A stretch of DNA of 64,000 bases from Effrenium voratum (Eukaryota > Sar > Dinophyceae > Suessiales > Symbiodiniaceae). The translations under genes were made by a program, and so were the position numbers. The DNA is taken from assembly GCA_963377175.1 (NCBI GenBank), contig CAUJNA010000577.1, positions 131,070 to 195,069 of the forward strand, in the 5' to 3' direction. Numbering within the stretch: position 1 is the first letter of the stretch; each line of letters opens with the position of its first letter. Below the pieces are notes generated by a model. The model was not told the origin of the DNA and ran no database searches. It saw only the letters and a list, made by a program, of their open reading frames with translations. This document shows positions 24,429-36,277 of this stretch, in pieces.

Positions 24429-24844
24429 TTGTAGTAACATTTACATTTTTAATTTTGATATATTCTATTACTAACTTAACTAGTTCCATTGTATAGTAAG
24501 AACATTTTTAATTTTATTGTCAGTTATTATTACTTGTTCTATATTATCTACTTCATTTATTATATCAACACAGTCTGAATAAGTCCGTTCCATATTAAAT
24601 AAAAAGATAAATTATTCTAATTAGTCTTATTATTTCATGCATGGTAGAATATTTGGGGCACAGCACTTGGGGTTTTCATCGCACACGCGAGCAAGACACA
24701 AAACTAATTATCTTCAATGCTTATTGATTGAAGTTGATGAAAGAGCCCGTTCTACTACGATAGACACCATTCATATCATAGCAATGCTTTCATACAATAA
24801 ATAATATTAAATTATTGTCTAAATATCTTTAGTATTATTTTTTT
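24429..24844. other. Non-coding spacer upstream of the ATPase
   Basis: Very AT-rich. No reading frame beyond short ones. It separates the minus-strand small genes from the plus-strand ATPase and so probably contained divergent promoters. Confidence 0.4.
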
Positions 24845-25602
24845 ATGCCTGATAATTCACCACCAAAAATAGAACCAATAAATGTTAGACAATATCAAGT
24901 TAAACAACCAAGCTATGATAAAGCAGATAAACTTCCATTTCGTCGTATTATTTGTAGTTCATCACAGGGCGGTAAAGGAATACTTATACAGAACCTCGTA
25001 ATACAAGTATATCGGAACGGCTTCGAACGTATATACATCGTTTCTCCAACAGCAACTATTGATGAAGCGTATAGAGAAATTAATAAATATGTAGAAACTG
25101 AATTAAAGATAGATGATAATAAAGAACAATATGTGTTTGATGAATATAATCCAGAAGCATTACAAAATATAATTGATACACAACTTGAAATAATAGATTA
25201 TCAAAACAAAATAGGAATGACTAAACTATTTTCGTGTCTTCTGATAATTGATGATTTTGCGGAAGATAAAACATTTCTGCAATGTAGTAAAATATTACAC
25301 GGATTATATACAAAATCTCGTCATTTTGGTTTATCTGTTACTACAGCCGTTCAAAAATATAGCAATCTCGCTCCTATTGTTAGGTTAAACACCAGCAGTT
25401 TGTATATATTCAAATTAGAGAGTATGTCCGAGGTTGATACATTCATAATGGAACAATCAGCATTAGTAGATAAACATTAATGAAAACATATCAAATGGCA
25501 GTTAATGACTAACCTTTTAATTTTTTATTTGTTAAACTTCGTGAGAGTGGTGTAAATAAAGTATTTATGATAAGACTTGAAAAAGAAATTCGCATAAATT
25601 AG
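24845..25602 (+). pseudogene. A32-like genome-packaging ATPase, AT-rich copy
   Basis: FtsK/HerA-type ATPase that pumps viral DNA into capsids. The P-loop reads SSSQGGKGILIQ, a degenerate Walker A beside the canonical GPSKSGKT of the GC-rich copies, and Walker B is LLIIDDFAED. YIVSPTATIDEAY and SRHFGLSVTTAVQKY align with the IYIFSP and GRHLQISTWVSSQK segments of the copy at 46488. The main frame stops at 25480 through a frameshift. The missing C-terminus continues as a second frame with an in-frame TAA, FNFLFVKLRES to a TAG at 25602. About 250 residues, normal for the family. Confidence 0.85.
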
Positions 25603-25675
25603 TAATATTCATAATTTTAATATTATTAATTTAAAATAATGAATAGTTACAAATCTGAACCGGATTTTTTTTAAT

Positions 25676-25840
25676 TTATTTGTCACCATGTATTTTCTCC
25701 AGTTTTTCTAATCCTTCACTCATTTGCTTAATTGCTTTCAACTGTAACTTCTCAATGTTACTTAAATCTAATTCCTCTTCGTTAATATCATTAACTTCAT
25801 CAATACTTGAAGTTTCAACATTACTAATTGAATTACCCAT
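25676..25840 (-). CDS. 54-aa protein with N-myristoylation signature
   Basis: Intact minus-strand ORF starting MGNSISNVE. Gly2 and Ser6 fit the MGxxxS myristoylation consensus. It is acidic in the middle and ends in a Lys/Glu amphipathic helix (KLQLKAIKQMSEGLEKLEKI). It lies just 3' of the fibre gene on the same strand. A GC-rich small ORF at 47236/59423 also starts MGAALS, so a short acylated protein may be common to these elements. Confidence 0.5.
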   Translation of the reverse strand: MGNSISNVETSSIDEVNDINEEELDLSNIEKLQLKAIKQMSEGLEKLEKIHGDK

Positions 25841-25879
25841 GTGATATATTATTTAGATTTGTTTTTTCAATTCCTTACT

Positions 25880-28639
25880 CTATTTTTCTAACTTTTCAAC
25901 TTTATCTATTACTTCCAGTAACGCTTTATGTAATAATATTGGAACTTTTCTATATTCAATACCTAAATATTCACGTTCGGTATGAACTACATTACTAGTT
26001 TCTTTTGGAACTGCCTTTAATAAATCATCAGCAATAGAACCTATGTGGATTGCATCTTTATCGTCTCTCTCTTTTCTTTTGGCTTTTTAGGATTGAATTT
26101 CTTATTCATACTAGTACAATCACTTTTAAGTAAATCTACATCATATTTCAATCTTGCGTCGGAATTATCTATTAGACTTCCATTTATGGTTACAGTTCCA
26201 GCAGTAATATCAATCGCATCACCTGAAGCATCTTGAATATCATTAACAAATAATGTTTTTGTATTAACATCTGGGAAATTATCATTAAATGTTGCTGTAG
26301 CATTGTTGGTAAAACTTCCAGAATTTATTGATGTTCCAAATGTTTTATCAATAGATAATAAAACAAAAGGGGTAGTAGAACTATCAGCAACCCTAAACGC
26401 TGTATTTGATTTTCTGAATATTACATCAATTGTAGGTAAATTAGTTCGATCATAATAAGTTGATATTTCGCTCGTTCCCATTCATAAATCTGTTCCAGTA
26501 GTCATTGACATATTATTTAAAAATGAAACTGTTGTTAAATCAAATGATTGAATGGTGTTAGTTGCTAAATAAGCATATTGAGCTGCTAAGTTAGTATCAA
26601 CGGTTACTAGTGTCCCGCCATTAGGCGCTATATGATTACTTCTTAATGCTCCACCAGTTTTAACATAAACATCGTCAGCAAATAAATTACCCATTACATC
26701 AGCGGCGCTTGTGTTAAAAGTCCATCCGGCAGAAATATTGACAGTTCCTACTATGTTACATTGAACGGCATCGTCGCCACACATGAACCTAATTGAAGAA
26801 TTAGCATCAGTATTTCTCATATCAAAATGAAAACGCACTAACATATCTATATAATTCACAATTTGTATCAACTGTTACTTTACCATCCGTAGCAATATTA
26901 ACATTATCACAATTAACAGCAGCATTCGTACAAATATGTCCTAACACATCAACAGGTTTATTAAAAAAGTCTTATTAACTAATCCATCACACATAAAATA
27001 TTGATTAGAAGCATTGCTAACATTGCCTACACTAACGGCAACAAAATCATTATGGGTCATATATACACCTTCTATTGTGTCGGGCGTGTATCTTCGTATT
27101 GAACCATTATTATTTAAATTCAAATATGAACCATTGTTAAGACTTATTGCTTTGTCAGTTCCTACACACTGCACAGCATCAGTAAATCTCGCTTGTCCAG
27201 CACACTTTAAAACATAACCATTAACACCAACAGCACCTAAACCAAACCTATCCTTTACCCACACTCTTCCAACATAAGCATCTCCGATTTGTGTTTCCCG
27301 TTGACCACCACTTGAACTCATCCACATTCTACCATCACGATTAATATTAAATTCACGATTGAACATTTGAAACGTCATTTGCAATCCAACATTAGGCGAC
27401 GATGTAGTACTAAACTTATTACACATTATACTTCCAGTAGTCGACATATTTAAATTACTATGTAAAGTAGTATTATCACTAAAATTAATAGCACCTGCTA
27501 CCGATTGAGCATTAGTATCTATCTTATCTAACTTTTGTTCTCATGATGTATCCTGTGAATTATTACTAGTAATTATTGAATTAATTGTATTTGTATATCC
27601 TGTTATTAATCCACTTAATCCATCTGATTGTAAAACATAACGAGCATCTGAACCTGCAACATCTAAAATAGATGAACACGAAAATAAACCCGATACTTGT
27701 AAATTACTTAATATTGTAGTATTATGATTCAATATTACTTTATCATTTTGTAGAAATTGAAGAAGTATTAATTTTCACATCTCCAAAGCCACTTTGGTTC
27801 AAAGACGTTGTTGAACCTATCAAACTTCCATAAACATAACTATCAAAATAATTATCATGGGATTCAAATAAATTATTATAATTTCCACATTCTGCTATTT
27901 CAAATAAATCATTATAATTTCCTTATTCTGCTATTTTGAAAGTTGCAGTAGTTGTTATATTATGTATTAATGTGTTATTTAATATTGATGCATCTAACTT
28001 ATTTGACAATAGATTATTAGTTGTTGTCTTATTATAAATGAACCTCCGTTCTGTAAATCTGATATTGCTACAATATGTTAATTTATTGCGCTATTTAATC
28101 CTGTTATTAAATTAGAATTAGAACTAATATTATTGAAATCAGTTGTGATAATATAACCTAAATAATTTATTAAATGTGTATTTGATGAAATATTATTAAA
28201 ATTTGTATTAATTAAATTAGTATTGGAACTAATACTATTGAAATTAATTGTTGTAGTATAACCTAAATTCTTTATTAAATGTGTATTTGATGAAATATTA
28301 TGAAAATTTGCATTTGAAGTTATTGTCAGATTACCTATTAAAAATGTGTTTGATGAAACATTGACTAAATTACTCGCTATGGTGGTTGAATTGTTTTGAA
28401 TGAAATAAGCGTTCGACATTAACTTCTGTCTTATTGTATGATTGAGTTATATCATAAAGGTTGCTATCAATCTGTGTTTTTTTGTAAGTGTCTACTTGGT
28501 CTGCTTTGTTGTTGAGTAAATCAATCATATCTGTTTGACTGGCGTATATGGTCTTTATATCTTGTAATCCTGTGTCATTTACTTCGCTAATTGTGTGTGC
28601 TACAACATTTTCAAAATTTGTTAAATTGATTGGAGGCAT
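25880..28639 (-). pseudogene. Fibre-like protein with C-terminal S74 chaperone domain
   Basis: One long minus-strand coding region broken by several one-base shifts (near 26055, 26870, 26950, 27540-27740 and 28080-28430) and a TGA at 26484-26482. The N-terminus (MPPINLTNFENVV) is followed by DLLNNKADQVDTYKKTQID-type fibre repeats, then Asn/Ser-rich repeats of the form ISSNTHLI. The C-terminus carries DNSDARLKYDVDLL and IGSIADDLLKAVP, the hallmarks of the Peptidase_S74 intramolecular chaperone that trimerises and then cleaves itself from phage and viral fibres. About 900 residues in total. Probably a virion spike or fibre for host attachment. Confidence 0.8.
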
Positions 28640-28701
28640 TATATATTAATAGTAGAAAATGATAGTTCTTATTTTTTTAATATTATCATTTTTACTTATT
28701 C

Positions 28702-29145
28702 TTAATCTAAAATCTGGCAACCTGCATCCTTTATTGATAAAATTTGTTCACTCACTAATGTTATGTAAATCGTGTCTGGCATAAAACTTACGTCCATACT
28801 TCCAGAAGGTTTAACACGGATTAGTAGTTGTTGTCCGGCTTTCGTGTTAATTCCAGTATAACTACTGTCTGGCGCTTTTTCCATATTCATAGCAAAGATG
28901 AACTTGTCGGTTTTATATTGATTAAACTCAATAGATAAATGATGTTGATGAAATAAAGGCAAATTCAATGCTTTTCTTAAATAATAGAACGCTTGTGTTA
29001 AACTTTTACAAGGGTACTCAGGCAATAGTTTTGAACCTAATTGAAGTTGAAGTTCTAAGTCATTGTCAGCGTTATAGTTTCCATGAGTAGAAAAGGTTGT
29101 TCTTGTTGATGGACGGTAAAACCTGTTGTTTTCCTTATGAGATCC
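28702..29145 (-). pseudogene. Major capsid protein, C-terminal half (AT-rich copy)
   Basis: The minus frame reads SHKENNRFYRP, NYNADNDLELQLQLGSKLLP, FIFAMNMEKAPDSSYTGINT and ends AGCQILD-stop. This is the C-terminal jelly-roll region I associate with Polinton-like virus MCPs. It begins abruptly at GGA (29145-29143), where GC content rises and copia sequence starts. Its N-terminal half is at 42447-43378 on the plus strand, and the two ends match in frame if the intervening segment is inverted. Downstream on the same strand is the fibre gene. Confidence 0.8.
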
Positions 29146-31170
29146 AACGGTCGACGAACTGACGGATTTTACCTGGTATGAATGGGAGGAGTCTGCTGAG
29201 GTAGTTTCTGGAAAAGTGCCACTCGCAATGCCTGCGATAGGCGAAGACGGTGAAGCCAAGAAGTACCCATCGATGCCGTGCGTGACTTCTGAGCGAATAC
29301 AGCACAGAGAGAAAGCCGTGAAGGTTGTACGATTCTTCGACGCTTTAGTGTCCAGACCGGTCGGCCGGAAAGAGATGCTGACCAACCCTGATGCGTTGGC
29401 ATCGATGAAGAAAGAATGGTCGGGATTAATCGACCAGGGCGCATTCGATCTTGGCGCGGTGCGTGAATATGACGCTGTAGCCAAGGAGGCAAAAGCGAAA
29501 GGGGAAGAGACACACATGGCTCGCGCACATGGCATTTGCGTTGAAAAGCACTCACAGTTGCCTGTTGCTGATCCTAAGAGGAAGTTCAAAGGTAGAGGCG
29601 TGTTGCTGGGGAACCAAGTGAAGAATCAAAGCTTTGAAGCTGCGATGTTTCAAGATTTGGGGAACTCTCCTGCTTCGTTCGAAGCCTCGCGTTGGGCGGA
29701 TTTTTTGGGTTGTCATGATGGTTGGGATGCGCAGATGGCCGACGCTGTTCAAGCGTACATACAGGCCACCTTGAGAGGCACGCCGTGTTGGATTGAACTG
29801 CCACCGGAGGCTGTGCCGAGTGAATGCAAATGGGATAAGTACAGAAGACCAGTCGTCCCGTTGAGGAAGGCGCTGTACGGACACCCAGATGCGGGAACAT
29901 TCTGGGAGCAGCACTGCGATGAATCAGTGCGTGCCGTTGGTTTTGAACCCCTCGGCGAAGAATGGCCGTCAGTGTACATTCATGAAAAGCTCCAGCTTGT
30001 TCTGGTTGTGTGTGTCGACGACTTCAAAATGGCAGGGCCACAGAAGAACCTTGCCCAAGGGTGGAGCATGTTGCGTACACGTTTGAAGATCGAGCCCGAG
30101 ACTGGACTTGACGTGTACCTTGGTTGTAATCAAAGCAAGGGAAACGTCACTCTCGGGAACGGACACCGTGTAACAACGGTGACCTATGACATGGAACAGT
30201 TCCTACGTTCCTGTGTCGACCGCTATCTTGAGGTGGCGGGCGACGTGAAGTTGAATAAGGTTGTCACTCCTGAGTTGCATGAAGAAACAAAGAATCACGT
30301 CTCACGGAAGCCTGCCAGAGAGGGGCCGTCAGTCGTGTGCAACTGGTGTAACAATCTTGCGCCCACCGACGGTTCTGCCACAGTGCCGGCGGGGAGGGAC
30401 TCCTGAGTTGGCCATGAAGGAGCCCGTGCGTGGACACCTTGCTCCGCATGCCGCTAGCGTACTAATGAAGTTGCTATACGGTGCGCGGATTGCTCGCTTC
30501 GATTTGTTGCGACAAGTGAATCGCCTAGCACGGAATGCGCACAGGTGGACCGACTCCGATGATCGGGGTTTGCATCATTTGATGCGCTATGTGCGTCATA
30601 CTAAACATTGGCGCATGGTCGGTTGGGTTGGAGACCCTATGGATGATGTGCACTTGGCCTTGTGTGCGGACGCTGACTTTGCAGGATGCGTTGACTCGCT
30701 ACGTTCCACCTCTGGTGGACACTTGAATATACAAGGGCCCAATACCCGATTTCCGTTGTCTGGCAGCTCCAAAAGACAGGGTTGTGTGAGTCATCACTCC
30801 CGAGGCCGAAATAGTTGCGGCCAATGTTGCCATGAGATCGATGGGTATGCCTGCTCTAAAGTTGTTAGAGCGGATTCTCAAGAAGTCACCGAACTTTGTG
30901 TTCTATGACGATAACAAGGCTATGATCGGTGTGATCGGGGAGAAACCCCACGATGCGCCACCTTGAGAGAAGCCATGGTGCTAGCATTTCGTGGATGCAT
31001 GAGATGTTCACACGTGATTACATGTCTTTGGCGTATGCGGCTGACATCTACACCAAGGCGTTCAGTGATGGGCGCAAATGGAAACATGCATGTTTGCAGA
31101 TTGGTCTACTTGACCCGAGCTTGCTGTCTGACCCGGATACCCTCAAGGCGCTCACACCCACGTGTGATCC
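29146..31170 (+). pseudogene. Ty1/copia reverse transcriptase and RNase H
   Basis: Open at the left edge as TVDELTDFTWYEWEE. RT features in order: RGVLLGNQV, DAVQAYIQATLRG, PLRKALYGHPDAGTFWEQH and the catalytic LVVCVDDFKMAG (VDD instead of YVDD). After a frameshift near 30340-30400 the RNase H part reads RLARNAHRWTDSDDRGLHHL, DADFAGCVDSLRSTSGG and TPEAEIVAANVAMRSMGMPA, with further shifts near 30790 and 30950, ending around AADIYTKAFSDGRKWKHACL. Integrase is missing here but present on the opposite strand at 43379-44165. Not functional as assembled. Confidence 0.85.
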
Positions 31171-31173
31171 CAT

Positions 31174-32530
31174 AAAGGGACCACGCAGACTGCTTCGGGA
31201 ACGGTTGACGGAGTTCCCATGTTTCCGTACACACACATTCCGATCATGCCCCCGGACCTGTGGTGGTCTGGACTGACGTCCAAAGAGGGATTGCATGAAC
31301 ATGAAGGACATGATCCGGTTGTTGTTGCCAAGGGACCCAGATTGATGCGTGTGAACCCTCCACTCGCGGTTACGACACCGTTCGGGAGCAAGTGGCTTCG
31401 CTCCACTTGGTTTCTGAGCAACGGGTCATGGCTCAAGGTCGAGGATAGGGTTGACCCAGGCAGGGTTGCAATGTGTGCGGATTGATGGATGGGTTGAACG
31501 CGCAGTTTGGCAGTTTCATCCCGTGCCGGTTGCTGTACCGGCGCGGGAGCGATCTCCACGACCACGACCAATTCACGTCGGGTCCGGGGATGTTGACATG
31601 CAGTCCGTGCTGGCCGCATTTGTTGAAGAACTGTCGAACGAGCGCATAGAATTAAAGTGTGTCAACGACCTTGCTTTGGAAACTTTGCTCCGGTTGAAGC
31701 TGCTTATGCGTTGTCTGCATATCAATCACGAGCAGCTTGTCCAGGGCCGTTGTTTTGTTCCGTATCGCATTGCGGTGAAGCACAAACCACAGTTAGCGCC
31801 AGGTATTGAACTCGCGATGGTTAAACATGACGGTGGTGTGCTTCGCGCTCCTGCGCATGTCTCGCTTCCTGGTATGAGAACTCGCACAGTCGTCACTTTA
31901 TACAGTGTTGATTTGGCTCGACCCATTGTGCTGATGGCATGTTCCGAACCGCGTAACTGGTTCACTGCCCTTGCCCGTCACAACGGGCCGCAGGTCGTCA
32001 CCATAACATTGGTCGATGACTTACTGAGCGAGTACGGGGGGAGAATCGCCAGACATGCGCTTACCAAACCTTCCGATTTGTTGTTCTTCGCCGGGCCTTG
32101 CACGGGGGGATCATCATGGGCACGCCTCAACAAGACTCGCGGAATTGACACCGCAGAGAAAATCGAGGCCAAACAAAGGGAATTTTGGAGATTGTTTGAA
32201 CGGTTCGGCACGCCATGACAAAACGAGCTGCGATTTTGTTTGAGTTGCCTGGAAGTTGCGATTATTGGAAGGACGAGAGACTGCATGAGGTTGTTCATGA
32301 TGGCACTAGTCACGAGTTTGATGGATGTCGCTATGGCTTGAAGCAAAGGTACGCCAAGAAACCCATGCCAATCAAGAAACCATGGAGAGTTGTTTCATGG
32401 AACTTTGACCTTGGTAGCTTGTTGTCTAAGAAATGCAATGGAAACCATGAGCATGGACCTTGCGCCGGTCGTGAAACCAAAGAAACCCAGTTGCACACGT
32501 CGTTAGTTGCGGGTGTGATCCTCCGCCGTT
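31174..32530 (+). pseudogene. Copia 3' extension with PCTGG domain
   Basis: Follows RNase H without a gap. 31219-31485 reads MPPDLWWSGLTSKEGLHEHE and KWLRSTWFLSNGSWLKVEDR. 31451-32218 then carries PIVLMACSEP, VTITLVDDL and LLFFAGPCTGGSSWARLN. After a frame change at about 32213 comes LFELPGSCDYWKD, EFDGCRYGLKQ and KKPWRVVSWNFD, then GPCAGRETKETQLHT. I recall this domain as an appendage of copia polyproteins in dinoflagellates. Its PCTGG resembles the PC of C5 methyltransferases but the biochemical role is unknown to me. Decayed by two or more frameshifts. Confidence 0.65.
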
Positions 32531-33327
32531 TTCGTGCTCGAGCAAGGTGCCTCCAGCCGGCACCATTGAAACTCGCTCTTGCGTGTATTACGCGAGGGAG
32601 ATCGCGGAAGCATCAAGCTACTGCGTGTGAAATTTGCACCACCCCGACTGTGCCACCGAGGTGCTGGGTTAGTCCCGAACCTCTGGTGCCAACGGGGAGC
32701 TGGGCCAGTCCCGAACCCCAAGTTTCGAAGAGGAGTTGGACCAGTTCATCGCCTCAACCAGAAACTGGGCTCGTATTGGGACAATTCCGTGGCTTTATTT
32801 ACAGCTGCTTATTTTGGGTTTTCCTGGTTCTGGAGAATATCATCAAGATGACTGCCAATACGACTGTCGTCAATACGAATGAATTCTTCTGCGTGCCTGT
32901 TGGGAAATCCAGACAAGCGGCAATATTCTTGGGGAACTTAGTGAAGAACGCCATCGAGGAGGGCAAGAGGGTACCAAGAGAATGGAGATGGGCAGCAACC
33001 TGGGCATGTGCATAAAGTGGATCGAGGACATCGGCGTCCCTGCTATCTATGCCTCTCAGCGTATTATTCTGCCAGATACCGCGGGATGATGAAAGGTGAA
33101 GGGCAATCCATGAGGGTTGCATTAGAGTTCATCAGCAAAGTTTTCGGACAACTGTCTGCGACGAATGTATGCTTGGGTGGAGGGAATTCTGCAGCAAGGG
33201 GAAGAAGATCGTGGCGGCGCTGAACCAACTTTGCGGTGAGGCATCGCTGCTAGCGAAGAACCCCGAGTTGCTCAACGTCACCAAGTACTGGCGGATATGC
33301 TGAGATCAATCACAGACATCTGGGATC
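32531..33327 (+). other. Retroelement spacer without an intact gene
   Basis: Short discontinuous frames only. About 32590-32770 is a low-complexity stretch with repeats of a GAGCTGGGCCAGTCCCGAAC-type unit, and 32850-33015 reads weakly as protein. No family recognised. It lies between the PCTGG domain and the large downstream ORFs on the same strand. Confidence 0.4.
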
Positions 33328-34170
33328 TTGCATCAGGTGTGGCCGAAGACAACGAGGAACGGTCGTTCACAGCTGCATTCGACCGGGGAGGTATACAAAG
33401 AGTTCATCAGCGATGAGCCGACCAGAGCCTTGTCGTCAAGAAGGTGGAGGAGCTCCGAGGAGTTCCAGACGACTGCAGAGTTTGAGAGGCACGATCGGAG
33501 AATATTGAAGTTCAGAGATCGAAACTGGGGGAAAGTATTCACGTTGAGCGTGATCAAGGCCCCCAAGCTCGACTTCTACGGTCGTGGCGCAAAGGACGAC
33601 TATCAGAAGAATTGGGACCTTGGATTGATCTACCAGAATGAGCTGCATGCATCGATGAAGAACCTCGCGTATGCGCTGAGAAGAGATGAAGATGCCAACC
33701 AGCACAATCTTTTGCGCTGGATGATCTGTGGGTCAACCCCCAGTAACATCTCTGACGCGTGCATCGGGGCGATCAACTCGCTCATGTGCGTTTCCTTCAT
33801 CATGAGGAGGTTGCAGCCATTGCTCGGTGAAAGGCATGCTAGGGATCAGTCGTATACAGCTTATTTCCGTCCAGACAAGAAAGAGCTGAACGAACTCTAT
33901 CGAGAGGTCGAGTTCGCCAGGAATTTCCTGTGGCGCATCGACATGATCTACGAGTCAAAGCTGCCTGCGATGAACATCAACTCCATCAGTTTGGCGCCAC
34001 ACGCGGCTGACAGGGCCGCTGAGAATCAAGATCGGCGCAAGTGGGTGAGCTGGCTGAAGGAGATCGAAATGAAAGCCGAGAAGGACGTCACGATCGACTT
34101 CTTCCAGAACACTACTGCACCATTCACAAAGTCGAGAGGGAACTGGAGAAGTATCCCGAGGACTTTGTGA
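33328..34170 (+). CDS. Cassette ORF 1, unknown, N-terminal part of a large polyprotein
   Basis: About 280 codons, opening without ATG (first codon TTG), so the true start is upstream or lost. Contents are mostly helical: ELHASMKNLAYALRRDEDAN, ISDACIGAINSLMCVSFIMR, ELNELYREVEFARNFLWRID. I recognise no family. The frame leaves coding sense near 34110-34140, where ORF 2 takes over in another frame (THKVERELEKYPEDF-like), suggesting a single one-base shift inside one protein. It could be a structural (gag-like) region, but that is inference. Confidence 0.55.
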   Translation: MHQVWPKTTRNGRSQLHSTGEVYKEFISDEPTRALSSRRWRSSEEFQTTAEFERHDRRILKFRDRNWGKVFTLSVIKAPKLDFYGRGAKDDYQKNWDLGLIYQNELHASMKNLAYALRRDEDANQHNLLRWMICGSTPSNISDACIGAINSLMCVSFIMRRLQPLLGERHARDQSYTAYFRPDKKELNELYREVEFARNFLWRIDMIYESKLPAMNINSISLAPHAADRAAENQDRRKWVSWLKEIEMKAEKDVTIDFFQNTTAPFTKSRGNWRSIPRTL

Positions 34171-36277
34171 TCGGAGAGGAGCCGACGTGGTGGGCGATGG
34201 GCTCATCGAAGACGGAGCCGCCGCAGAAGACGGGGCGACAGCAGAAGTCAGCGTCAAGCTCCGGGCAAAGGAGCCAAACCTCTGGTGGGCCAGTCCCCCA
34301 GCAAGGAGCCTCAAGTGGGGGGTCGCATGCTAGCGATGCCGTTAAGATCGACAACAAGATCATCGACTCCATTTTCCGCATGAACTCCGGTGGTGATGAT
34401 GACAGATGGACAATCATCAACCCAACTGCTGGGCATGACACCTACACCTCATTCGAAGGGGGTATTACTCTGAGTGGCGCGACTGTCAATGTGAAGTTCA
34501 ACATAGACAACAATACAGGGTACCCAATCATACAAACTGTATTTGGGCCGTGTCTTGCAGAAGGTAAGAGCGCGACATATTGGGAGTGTATGCTGAGATG
34601 CCTGACCTCTTCGCTATTGCATTTCAAGGAGAAGACCAGCGCGGAGAAGATTATTCTATCCTACGTTGGGAAGGGGAATGCGGCATGGCTTCAGCTGTGT
34701 GCTTTCATGTGTGCCCAAACGGGATGCTTGATTACAGGGCGCCTTCCGGGCGCCAAAGCCATCGACGCGTTGATCCAGGCGGAGAAGAACCCGGATAACG
34801 CACCTGGACAGTTGAACCGGATTATCAAGAAGCAGAAAAGGGGCCCCATTGGTGAGGCAACGATTCGCGATACGATGATCCAGAAGAAGAGCTTCTTGGT
34901 CCTGGATTGGCCCCTGAGGGCCGTCAACTCGAAAGGGAGCATGAAGACCTTCCAAATGATGGTCAACGAACAGGGGTGGACAAATATTGAAGAGAGATCG
35001 TACTATGGGTCGAGTGAGCAAGTCTCCTCGCCCAATGACACAATGAGTATTATTTCCCGATTGCAGAAACTGGAAAAGCTCGTCATCGAACGACGGAGGC
35101 GAGACATGGATGACTCACCCGTGTCGGTGCACATCTGGATGTCGCTCTATGATTGGGTGTGTATGAGAGGATGTGGGTGGCAGGTGACCGCCAATCCCAT
35201 CATTGACTCATTGCAAAAGACGATATCCGACCTCGTCAACACATGCAGGGGCCTGGTTGTGGTGTGCGTGAATCGCGATGTTGCTTTCCATGGAGGAAGA
35301 GGGGACTTGGGGACGATCGCCAACAGAGTCAGCGAGATCTGCAAAGCGGCAGGCGCGTTGGTGACCGAGAACGATCGCCTGTGGCGCGTGGCCCACGCGC
35401 TCAGAGGTAAGAACTACAAGATCCCTGGGAGCTCGAACCTGCAACATTTCCTCCTGAAGCGATTGTTGGTGGAGAAATCCATCGATGTGATCGCACCAAG
35501 CAACGCGTTTGTGCGTGAGCTGGAGGAGACGTGCATAAACGAGCCCGACCTTCGATTCAACATCCCGAAGAACATGGAGGAGTCGAAGGTGAAATTTGAG
35601 TACAAGCCGACCTTCACTGCGCAATCAAAGCGAAAACAAGAACAGCAGGACGAAGGACACGGCGGACAAGATGCGTTTGGGAACACCGATGTCAGTGATC
35701 AACGTCTTCGATGGTACTCGGTCACGGAGCTCAGCGGGTTTATCTGCGAACTTTGCGTTAGAGAAATGCAGGTGAACAAGTCGAAGGTGCTCGGGCCAAA
35801 CTCGAAGTTCAATCCCACTTCTTGCGTGAACTGTTGCGCGAACTGGAACGCAGACACGAACGGTATTGCGAGGTCTATCGAAGGGAAGAAGCTGTATACG
35901 CGACTCTTCGCGGAATGCGTGGTAGCAGTCCCTGACCTTCAAAACCTCATGGTGGACGTCAACAACGTTCAGGCCATGATCACGATTATACGGGAGCTCG
36001 CATATTCTAAGCTGAAGAAGGAGCTATCCCACGTGGGTTTCGTGAGCATGACAGTGGATCAGGCAGCACAGTTCTACAACAACGGTCACGGGAAGCAATT
36101 GTGTGCATCCCGGATGTGATTATGTGCAAGAATTCCGAGGGAGTCGAGGAGAGAATGTCCATCTTCATGATAGACAAGGATCTTGGCAACGTGGCCTATT
36201 CATCCTGGATCAAGAGCGTGCTCGATCAGGGGACGATGTATGACCTCCTGGGACAGACTTCAAACGAGGAATCCTAG
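34041..36277 (+). CDS. Cassette ORF 2, large unknown protein
   Basis: An open frame of 692 codons to 36119. A one-base shift near 36088 would carry it on as EAIVCIPDVIMCKNSEG to a TAG at 36275-36277. The sequence begins with a Ser/Gln/Gly-rich linker (about residues 50-95), then a globular region with FNIDNNTGYPIIQTVFGPC, VSVHIWMSLYDWVCMRG and GLVVVCVNRDVAFHGGRGD. The last two vaguely recall SGNH-hydrolase spacing, at low confidence. Near the end, ICELCVREMQ and TSCVNCCANW may bind zinc. The longest ORF in the cassette, with no disruption over 2 kb. Confidence 0.6.
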
